Shown here piece by piece: positions 22,924 to 31,400 of a stretch of 51,154 nucleotides of DNA. Below the pieces are notes generated by a model. It worked only from the letters and a program-made list of their open reading frames with translations, was not told where the DNA came from and did no database searches. Made by a program: the position numbers and the translations under genes. Source of the stretch: a virus. The stretch covers positions 1-51,154 of the IMG/VR virus record IMGVR_UViG_3300010401_000012; one strand, 5' to 3'. How positions within the stretch are numbered: position 1 is the first letter of the stretch; each line of letters begins with the position of its first letter.

Positions 22924-23210
22924 TGCCTAACTACGTACTTAGTAGGACTAGTCCTCCTGCACACATATACGAACGTAAAGTTAACCTAGGTTATGGAGTG
23001 AAGGTCGATACAAGCGACGCACCCGGCCCAAAAGAAAGAAAAGAAGATGTTAAAGAAGTTCTGGACGTGGTTGACAAGCCCGTTCGACCCGCTGCCTTCG
23101 CAGACGGTACTGTATTCGAAAGTGGTGGAAGAAACATCACCGACGCTTCCTATGAGGCCCAAGAGGCGGAGGAAGTCGAAGACAGTAGTCACGGAGGAAG
23201 CCACCCGTAG
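22923..23210 (+). CDS. acidic hypothetical protein (95 aa)
   Basis: The GTG start overlaps the HNH gene's last base. The product is MPNYVLSRTSPPAHIYERKV plus an acidic, likely disordered rest ending HGGSHP. The second half is overlapped by an ORF in another frame (23047-23241); which of the two is expressed is unclear. Confidence 0.5.
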   Translation: MPNYVLSRTSPPAHIYERKVNLGYGVKVDTSDAPGPKERKEDVKEVLDVVDKPVRPAAFADGTVFESGGRNITDASYEAQEAEEVEDSSHGGSHP

Positions 23211-23241
23211 TATGCGGGAACGTCTAAATCTGCCGATGTGA
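23047..23241 (+). CDS. small basic hypothetical protein in an overlapping frame (64 aa)
   Basis: It begins MLKKFWTWLTSPFDPLPSQT and ends in a basic region (RPKRRRKSKTVV). The ATG has AAAAGAAGA upstream. The aromatic, basic N-terminus resembles a membrane-surface amphipathic helix. It is nested in the reading frame of the preceding gene over 164 bases. Confidence 0.5.
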   Translation: MLKKFWTWLTSPFDPLPSQTVLYSKVVEETSPTLPMRPKRRRKSKTVVTEEATRSMRERLNLPM

Positions 23242-23280
23242 TCAGCCTTTACGGAACTTGACCAGCTAGATCATCGACAC

Positions 23281-23330
23281 GGGGAGCAAAACGCGCTACT
23301 AACACTAGTGTAAGTTGGCTCCCCACTTTT
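23281..23330 (+). terminator. probable terminator
   Basis: GGGGAGC pairs with GCTCCCC (23318-23324), with the palindrome ACACTAGTGT inside, followed by ACTTTT. Confidence 0.65.
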
Positions 23331-23930
23331 ATGGATACTACAATGTTAGTCTACGGAATTACTGTAGCGGATACTCCGCCTCCCCCAACTCCGATAAAGA
23401 AAGGAAGTTGGTGGACAGAACAAATCAACAAAAAAGAAGTGGATCAAACCATGTTCGACGAATGCGTCTCTGCACCCTGCCTTCCCCGCGTGAAGGCCAA
23501 GGTTCTCGCTCCGATGGCTAACGCCCAGGTGATCGGGGCTACCCCCATCGAGGCTACCCAGCGGGACTACGTTGTCCAGAGGATCAGCCAGATCAAGGAC
23601 AAGCACAACTCTGCCCTCCGTGTCCAGTTCAATATGGACCCGAAGAACCCCAGCACCTTCTTGGAGCTGGAGAAGGCGATCAAGGACGGTGATTACACCG
23701 TCGATCTGGAGAAGGCCAAGTCTGGCGATGCCCGTTGGAACGGCATCTACTACGGTGTCACCTTCGGCAAGCCCACGGACGAGGAAGGCTACAACGCTGC
23801 CCGTCAGGTCCTGAAGATTGCGACCCAGAAGGCTCTGGACAAGGCAGCTCTGCGGTCCCCTGACCAGCTCGAAGCTCTCATCGAAGAGTTCGAGGGCTGG
23901 ACCCTCCCTACGTCGACTACGGCCGCCTGA
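23331..23930 (+). CDS. hypothetical protein (199 aa or shorter)
   Basis: An alpha/beta protein with no recognised family. Residues from about 40 on are GC-rich and strongly codon-biased, while the first 40 are not. The ATG at 23331 lies immediately after the T-run of a terminator and has no ribosome-binding site. An internal ATG at 23451 follows AAAAAAGAAG and exactly matches the change in base composition, so translation may begin there (159 residues). Strong bias suggests high expression. It is the last + strand gene before the convergent terminator. Confidence 0.65.
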   Translation: MDTTMLVYGITVADTPPPPTPIKKGSWWTEQINKKEVDQTMFDECVSAPCLPRVKAKVLAPMANAQVIGATPIEATQRDYVVQRISQIKDKHNSALRVQFNMDPKNPSTFLELEKAIKDGDYTVDLEKAKSGDARWNGIYYGVTFGKPTDEEGYNAARQVLKIATQKALDKAALRSPDQLEALIEEFEGWTLPTSTTAA

Positions 23931-23980
23931 GTGATCTCATCAACTCTATCCGCCGTAGCCACGGTATGCCTGAGTTAGAT

Positions 23981-23996
23981 GGTGGTAAGTACCACC
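23981..23996 (+). terminator. intergenic hairpin
   Basis: GGTGGT-AAGT-ACCACC, a perfect six-pair stem after the last + strand gene. Confidence 0.5.
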
Positions 23997-24054
23997 GAGG
24001 CGTACTGCCCTACCGTTGAGTTGGTGGTTCCGTAGCTTTAAACCACAAAGAGAA

Positions 24055-24088
24055 ACCCCGATGTCCTTACGGATGTCGGGGTTTTTTT
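24055..24088 (+). terminator. intrinsic terminator at the convergence point
   Basis: CCCCGATGTCC, loop TTAC, GGATGTCGGGG (all 11 pairs formed with two G-T), then seven T. On the other strand the stem is preceded by an A-run and followed by TTTCTCTTT, so it may also stop leftward late transcription. Confidence 0.92.
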
Positions 24089-24126
24089 ATGCTTATTTGG
24101 CTTGTTAAGCGCCTATGATAGGTTCT

Positions 24127-26220
24127 TTATTTTAAGCTGTTAAAAGGGATGTCTTCCCAAGTCTGTCCGTGTTTCTTAGCCATCTCTCTGCCCATCTTAT
24201 TGTACTTATGGATGTCTGTTTCTGACTTAAGATTCATCTTTTGTCCGAATTCATGCAAGGCATCCCAGTCCTTTAGGAAGGCTTCTGATTCATTAAGAGG
24301 GCGTACGTTGTCGTTGTTAGGCCAGCGTCTGCTAAATGCAGGAGGAGATTTACCTATATCGGGAACTCTTATATCAGCCATATTTTTGTTTATTAAAGTT
24401 GGTATACCTGTAGCATAAGGATCGTGTTGTAGTTCTCTAGCCATAATAGTACTTTCAGTACTTTGTGGAGAATTAAGGAACCTTTCAGTAGCAGTCATAC
24501 CTATGCGAGCTTGGACATTACGGGCTTCTACTTCACCCATAGTACTCAAGTACTTCTTTTTAGCTTCTTCCTTGGCTTCCCTTAAAAGCTTTTCACTCTT
24601 AGCTATATTACTTAATCGTTCGTAGATTTCAGGATGCTTTTCTTTAAGGAAAGATAACCTTTTATAGGCTATTGTACCCGGCTTAGCGTTACCTTCTAGT
24701 TCAATATTTACAGCACGTTGCATTTCCCCAACACGGGTAGCATTACCGAGCTCCCTCTCAGTATTAGCTAAAGCTTCATCGCGTATCTTAATGAAGTTTT
24801 CTTCTGCAGCGTGAAGTTCCTTAGGGATAAACATATTAGCATTACTGCCTTGTGCAAAACCTTCGTGTGTTTGAATTAGATGTTGGACTTCATGCATCAA
24901 CGTACTGTGAAAGGTTTCGGGGCTAAGCTCAGCCATATGTATTTCATTACCACCCTTGGCCATACCGTAATAAGGACTATCCTTAGCTAGTGGGTATACC
25001 TTTATATTCTGTAGCCAGGGATAAGCGTTATACAATGTAGGATGATATAAAATATGTCCGAGTACTTTTTGGTCCCTAGGTTGAGACAAAGATTTAAGTA
25101 AGTCTTCTAGAGTATTAGCATTTTGGATACCCTCATATGGGCCAGGAATACTAACAGTCTTTGTAACTTCTCCATGGTTCTTAGGACTGGTCCAACCAGT
25201 AGGATTATCAGTTACAGTTTCTGTAACGTTAAGGTGTTCTTCTTTTAGGTTACTATGTTTGTCATTAATCTCTTGTCGCCATCTACCATCAGCTCCACGG
25301 AATGTACCCGTATCTTGCCAGATATCATCTGGATGCATACTATTCATTTCCATCTCTTGAGCTTTGGATAGCTTTGTCCTATCGAAAGTCCTAGACTTAA
25401 CTCCCATAAAAGAACCTAACGTACCATCAGCCATCTTAGCAGCTACAGGAGCAGGTCCGAAGACCATCAGACTAGCCAGATCGAAAGACTTTTCGATACC
25501 TTGGTCAGACATAGGATCAATCTTACCACCGTAGACATCTCCTGGTAAACCAAAGGCACCTTTAACAGTGTCGTAGAACCCAGTAAGGATCTTCTTATCT
25601 TCTTCAAGATTAGGACCCTTTAACATACCTTTGACAGCATTTATAATGCTAGGTCTATTAATGATGGAAGGTTCTTGGGAACGTTCTGGGGGGTTTACGT
25701 AAGAAGTACCAGGAGGCAGAAGAACTGCATTAGGTTCTACTCTTTTGAAGTAGTCTTGTAGTTCTTCCATTGAATAGTTCTTTAGATTGGTGGACCCTGG
25801 GGTAAAGGTATCTCTACCTTGCTCATCAGTTCCCCAGTGTCCTCCTTTGTCTTCTCCCTTATGATACATACTCTCATCAGAGAAAGTGATGTGATTGGGT
25901 AGTTTATACGTGTCTGGGTAATGTTGTCCTGGAGCCATTTCAACCCCTGGATTAGCCTTCTGCCAAGATTCGTAATCGTAGTCAGGTTTAGTCTCAGGAG
26001 GTTTCTCCGGTGTCTGACTAAGGGCACTATGTTTTAACGCACCAGCGAGCTCCCTAAGGCTTCCTGGAGGCACTGTAACATCGAACCTAGACCTGAAATC
26101 ACCACTTGTAGTGTTAGAATCAATCTCAGCTTGGTCCGACTTCTGCTTAGGAGTCAGAGTATCTAAGACGTAGCTCATCTCGTCTTCGTGTGATGTACCT
26201 AGGCTAGTACCAAAACCCAT
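24127..26220 (-). CDS. internal virion protein with HExxH metalloprotease-like motif (697 aa)
   Basis: Last gene of the late operon. H443-E-V-Q-H447 in FHSTLMHEVQHLIQTHEGFA matches the zinc-peptidase signature, with a downstream Glu-rich helix and MGEVEARNVQARI, a segment common in phage polyvalent/internal virion proteins. N- and C-terminal parts are hydrophilic and low in motifs. It is probably ejected with the DNA and acts on the host envelope or a host protein, by inference from its position after two other internal virion genes. Its ATG overlaps the stop of the upstream gene. Confidence 0.75.
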   Translation of the reverse strand: MGFGTSLGTSHEDEMSYVLDTLTPKQKSDQAEIDSNTTSGDFRSRFDVTVPPGSLRELAGALKHSALSQTPEKPPETKPDYDYESWQKANPGVEMAPGQHYPDTYKLPNHITFSDESMYHKGEDKGGHWGTDEQGRDTFTPGSTNLKNYSMEELQDYFKRVEPNAVLLPPGTSYVNPPERSQEPSIINRPSIINAVKGMLKGPNLEEDKKILTGFYDTVKGAFGLPGDVYGGKIDPMSDQGIEKSFDLASLMVFGPAPVAAKMADGTLGSFMGVKSRTFDRTKLSKAQEMEMNSMHPDDIWQDTGTFRGADGRWRQEINDKHSNLKEEHLNVTETVTDNPTGWTSPKNHGEVTKTVSIPGPYEGIQNANTLEDLLKSLSQPRDQKVLGHILYHPTLYNAYPWLQNIKVYPLAKDSPYYGMAKGGNEIHMAELSPETFHSTLMHEVQHLIQTHEGFAQGSNANMFIPKELHAAEENFIKIRDEALANTERELGNATRVGEMQRAVNIELEGNAKPGTIAYKRLSFLKEKHPEIYERLSNIAKSEKLLREAKEEAKKKYLSTMGEVEARNVQARIGMTATERFLNSPQSTESTIMARELQHDPYATGIPTLINKNMADIRVPDIGKSPPAFSRRWPNNDNVRPLNESEAFLKDWDALHEFGQKMNLKSETDIHKYNKMGREMAKKHGQTWEDIPFNSLK

Positions 26221-28490
26221 TATTCTTTAGCTCCTGGACGGAAGGTGTCTTCCATCTTCTGAAGCTTAGTCTTATTAGCTTGAATGACTGCTTCCATTAC
26301 TCTAGCAGGAAGACCGGTAGTCTTATCGTTAGGTGTCCATGTCCGTAGCATATCCTGAAGGATAGGCATGTTGGTGTCTTCGTTGTCTTTACGATAGAAC
26401 TGATGTAGGTTGTACATCGCAGAGTTCACACGGACGATTGTCTGCTCGACATTCCTTGCGGCAGCACCGAGGCTTCCCGGAGCATTGCGACTATCGAACA
26501 CAGCACCCTTGTCGTCTAGAAGGGCCATACGGGGAGGTTGCCCATTCTCACCTGTACTCCAGCCGATGTGAAGCTTACTGGTTTCTTTAAGAGGATCGTA
26601 GTTACCACTAACAGCGGCGTAAGGATTAACTATGTTAGTCGTATTTAAAGACGCTAGGTCTTTATTCATGAGCTTTGAAAACTCAGTACGTGTCCAGTTC
26701 TTAGCGTTGTCCCAAATCTGTGGACCATCGGGTACAGACTTACGAACCTTATCGAGGTTGTCTACGATGTCTGGGGATGTCATACGCTGGAATGCAGAAT
26801 ACTGACCAGGGATTTGTCGTTTAGTATAAGGATCGTAGTAGTCTAGTTTGATACCTTGAAGGATACCGATGTTCTCAGGATCATAGGCATGCCTAGCTAT
26901 GTTGGCCTTAAGCTCCACAGGAGCATTAGGGTCAGCGATAGTCTTAGGTATATTGAATGCCTCAGTCTTAAGCTTAGCTATGTCTTGGGGAGAATACTTC
27001 TGAGTACCATCAGCATTCTGTATCTTAGCTACCTTGTTGTCGATTTCATCGAGGGTCTGTTTCATAGTATTTACTTTACCACTACTGAGGAAATCAGGTT
27101 GGGTAGCAGCATCGATACGCTTTTCATTCCAGTAAGTATTTAAATCTTCTGTAACATTACCAACTAGCCCAGCCTTGATAAAGACATCAGCGTAGTTAGG
27201 AGCTATCTTCTGTAGAGTAGCTACCTTACGCATAGGAGGACCTAACGTAGGATGTTCTAGAAGAGCTCGTTGGTCTTGGTCACCCTGAGCAGCCATACGA
27301 CGTTGAACGTAAGTACCGATACCCCACTGTTGATTGTTGACACTCTTGATGTATTGATCGAGACCGGCGAGGTTACCTTCGATTTCTCCCTTGACCTTAT
27401 CTACACCGCCCATACGGGTGATATAATTTTGGCCTGTCTTATCTCTTTCAGAAGCACGTGCAAGACCAGCTTGGTACAGTTCGTCTCGTTTGGCGTTCAA
27501 AGCTGTTACGATAGCTTGGACTTGTTTAGGGTCGGCTTGGTCAGGGTTTTGAGACATTTCTGTAAGCCAGTTGACTGCATCTCTAAGAGACTTAGTACCT
27601 GTTCCTACTTGGATAAGTCCCATATCTCTATTTACTTTTTCACTAAATTCTGCAGAGAAATCTCTAGTAGCCACAGCAGCAGTGTCGTCACGATCACCCT
27701 TACGGGCAGTACGCTGGGCCTCAGCGGCTGTTACAGCAGCCTTAGCAGCTCTGGCCTTATAGATTTCATGGATAGCTTCATCGTCAGACATAAAAGGTTG
27801 GCCAGTCTTAGGATTGATAGCCTTATGCATAGACCAGATTTTGTCTGCGTTGTCGACATCACCTGACTTGACAGCTTCAAGAATGATGTTGTCTACTTTG
27901 TTCTTATCCGCATTACCTTTAGCTGCAAGGGTGTTGATGTCTTGCATAAGGTTCTTGTAGTAAGCATTAGCTGGGTCCATACCAGAATACTTACTGAACT
28001 GTTCATCGATGTAGTCTTTATAACCACTCCACTTAGCACGAAGACCACTGGCTTCTGAAGCCAACCTAGCTGAGTACAGTGTGTCGTTTATTCTGTTACC
28101 GGTGTTGCCTCCTGCAGCAAGGCTCTTAGCTCTGTCTAAACCTGTTTGTAGTCCGTCAGGTATATCCATACTAGCATTGGCGTCCATTATGGACTCGCCA
28201 CCACCAGCACTGGGTATCTGATTAGTTTGCTGCATACCTTTGAGAGTTTCTAGGTAAGTAGTGTAGTTATCCCGTTCTTTCTCAACTGTGTTCCTAACTG
28301 TGTCTTTGAGGTAGTTCTTGACAGTCGTATCTGCTACGGTAGCACCTTCTTCAATGCCTCTGGCTATAGTCTTTAGGGCTATACCAGTACTTTCATCAGC
28401 CGCTGGGACACCAAAACTACCTGGAGTACCGTGGGAATCTCTAACGAAGTTAGGGTCTTGAGAAGGGACTTGTGGGTTAAAGATAGCCAT
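26220..28490 (-). CDS. internal virion protein, T7 gp15-like position (756 aa)
   Basis: A large hydrophilic helical protein beginning MAIFNPQVPSQDPNFVRDSH with long stretches of Ala, Asn and Lys. It lies between the 1817-residue protein and the metalloprotease-like protein, as the second of the ejection proteins. No enzymatic motif is seen. Its ATG overlaps the TAA of its upstream neighbour at 28490. Role as part of the ejectosome tube is inferred from order and size. Confidence 0.75.
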   Translation of the reverse strand: MAIFNPQVPSQDPNFVRDSHGTPGSFGVPAADESTGIALKTIARGIEEGATVADTTVKNYLKDTVRNTVEKERDNYTTYLETLKGMQQTNQIPSAGGGESIMDANASMDIPDGLQTGLDRAKSLAAGGNTGNRINDTLYSARLASEASGLRAKWSGYKDYIDEQFSKYSGMDPANAYYKNLMQDINTLAAKGNADKNKVDNIILEAVKSGDVDNADKIWSMHKAINPKTGQPFMSDDEAIHEIYKARAAKAAVTAAEAQRTARKGDRDDTAAVATRDFSAEFSEKVNRDMGLIQVGTGTKSLRDAVNWLTEMSQNPDQADPKQVQAIVTALNAKRDELYQAGLARASERDKTGQNYITRMGGVDKVKGEIEGNLAGLDQYIKSVNNQQWGIGTYVQRRMAAQGDQDQRALLEHPTLGPPMRKVATLQKIAPNYADVFIKAGLVGNVTEDLNTYWNEKRIDAATQPDFLSSGKVNTMKQTLDEIDNKVAKIQNADGTQKYSPQDIAKLKTEAFNIPKTIADPNAPVELKANIARHAYDPENIGILQGIKLDYYDPYTKRQIPGQYSAFQRMTSPDIVDNLDKVRKSVPDGPQIWDNAKNWTRTEFSKLMNKDLASLNTTNIVNPYAAVSGNYDPLKETSKLHIGWSTGENGQPPRMALLDDKGAVFDSRNAPGSLGAAARNVEQTIVRVNSAMYNLHQFYRKDNEDTNMPILQDMLRTWTPNDKTTGLPARVMEAVIQANKTKLQKMEDTFRPGAKE

Positions 28491-31400
28491 TATTGGTTAT
28501 TCCTGAGTTCTTTTCTGTATTGTTCAAGTCTGGTTTGCGGGACATCCGATTGGAACCACTTACGTGTCGGGACGTTATTGAGACCGAACGAGTAGTCACC
28601 ACGACCGATGATGTCTTCCATTGATTTATTCATTGCTGCCGTGGCTTCTGCCCGACGGGAAATTGGAAAGCCTCCTATTTCTAGGATTGCTTTCATTCTT
28701 GTGCCCATCTTTGTAGCTAGATCATAGTCTTTGTCTTTGACAGCCAAGGCCCATCGACGACCATCTTCAGCGTATACCTTCATTAGGTACTTCTGGTAGT
28801 TGTCTTCACCCTTACTTATCTGACCCTTCTGGAAGGCGTCGTCTTGCTTTTGGGGGGACAACCCAGTCATACCCATGAATATCGCTGATGGAGCTGAGAT
28901 GTCTTTAGTGACGGTGGCTTCTTGTTTGTTAAACCATATACCGTAGTTCAGAGCGGCGTAGACTTTCCAAGCTTGGTTGTAGGAAGATATCTCCTTGAAG
29001 AGATCAGAGAAGTCACTACCGGTTAGAGGGTAAATAGATTTATCATCTGAACGAATAATACCGAGGATATGTCTTAGGAAAGGATCACCACTTGCAACCG
29101 TGTTAGCAAAGATACCTAACGATGCACCACCAAGGATTGAAAGCATAGTGCTGTCTTGGCGGAAGATATCACGTACTTGAGTAAAGCCTGACGGTCCTAG
29201 TCGGTTACCGACGTTATACGTCTGACCGGTCGCCATGGTCATAATCCAAGATGGGATACCTTCCATAGCCATAGTTGTCAGGTAGTTGTCATTGATGACA
29301 TACCCACGATCGATAGCTTCTCGTCGTATAGCGTCTACCATCGGTATACCCGAAGCAGACAATCCCGGACCTGCACCGTAGAGTGCAGAGTACATACCGA
29401 GTATTCTAAGTCGTGCAGCAGTACGTTCGCCTATGGTCTCACCGAGGCGTTTACCCCAGAAGAGTTCTCCCATACGGAGTTGGTAACTAAGGAACTGACT
29501 GGTCATGCTAAAGACACCACCGTGTAATACGGAGGCTGAAGCACGAGACATGTTGTTATTAAGAAGGTCGGCGTAGTTAAGGATTTCTGCTTTATCTATA
29601 TCGTTAAGTATCTTGCCGGGGTTCTCATCCATGAACTTCCTGAATGATGTATAGTACGCAGTAGTACGGCTCGCTCGTTCACCTTCGTCGAAGAACACTC
29701 GGCCTGCTTTTAAGAAGCTACCAAATTCACCCTTGACGAATTCTGGTTTAGAGACGTCATCATAAGCATGTTCATGTCCGACTTTCTCGAAGCCAGACTC
29801 ATTGAAGTTCTTTCTAGCTTCTAGGAACTCACCGGGCTTCCACTTACTACCAAACATATTAAGCTTAGTGGCGTACTCGTCGAGATGCTTGAGTATCTCT
29901 GGGTTCTCAGTAAACCTAGCCCAAGTATGAAGGAGTGTAGCGTAAGTACCAACAGTACCGTGACGAGGTTCAATAGCCCAGATCAGTGCGTGGCTCTGTG
30001 CCTGTACAAGGAACTGGGGAATACTGAATAGCCCAAGTTTGAAGTTAAAGGCCATACTACGTAGATAGTCGACAGGGTCAGTGACCTTAGAAAGCATACG
30101 AAGAGGGATTATCTTGACGTTATCTACGACACTCCTAGAGCCTTCTGGACCGTACTTAGTGTAAGCCCGGTCAGATAACTCTTGAGTCAATCCATCGATC
30201 CAGGTATCAAACTTATCTGGGATGCCAATGAACTGTTTAACCTTCATTCGGTTGCTGCGAACAATCCATTGAGTGGCTTTGTCTACGCCGGGTTTGAAAT
30301 CAAACGGAGCATTCTCGAAGTGCCACATAGGAGAACTACGAAGATCACTCTCACTAGCTTTGAGGTGGGCTGCGTTCTCACGCATCCATGCTTCTACTGC
30401 GTGAAGTTTATAGTCGTCCATGAAGACTGAATTGATAGCCCTGTTAAGACTTCTATTGAGGGTAGGAATAGGATCAACGAAGTCAGCAGGCTGATAGTGG
30501 TAAAGGGCATTTCCCTTAGTACCTGTATCAGTTATATTCATCAACCGGCCACTGTCTCGTTCTTGGTTCCAACCAACTCTAAACTGAGCTGCGTCGCTAC
30601 CAGACTTGACAGCGTTATTCCATGTCCCTGGGTATTTATCTTCGAGTGTTTTATCTAGGTCAGCGATCAATCTATTCTTAGGAACTAGCCTAAATTCTTG
30701 ATCAGTATCCAACGCAGGAGGTATTATCTTACCCCCAGGGCCACGACTAGGCTTATACCATTTGCTGAATTCGTCCCACTCCATAGGAAGGGTACGTCTA
30801 GCCAATGCCTCAGCATCTACCCATTTATCGTCGTGGATTAGCTTACGGACAGCTTCCATCTTTTCAGTCATAGCTCTGCCCATGACTCTGTTCTGGACGC
30901 CCATTACTGTGACGTCTCCGACGTAGTCATGTTGGAAGGTACGACGTTTATCCGAACCCGCAGCACCGCCCTGCTGGGGTACGACTCTAGCTACCTTGAC
31001 GTAGTTATCGACGTCATGTTCAAAGTGACCACCACCTCTACGATTGACGTGATTGAATTCTAGTTCCTTCGTAGAAGCATCTTTAGTAAAGACATACCTA
31101 ATACGTTCATTACCGGCTACGTTACTGAACTCACTCAACGGATGGGCATCAGGATTATAAATCCGGATTACCTTACCACCACCATTCTGGGTAAGCTTCT
31201 TTAGATTATCTCTAGTAGGCTTGTCCATAGAGTTTAGGTTGTAGATTTTCTCATCACCTAGCCTGTCTCCCATGACAAGGATTTGATCCTTACCACCGGG
31301 AAAGGATTTCTCCTGCATACCATCGAACCACGTACTAGAGAGTTTTTCTCTACCGTTCATTACATTGATTTGATGTTGAGCTGCACCTAACCTAGCTCGA

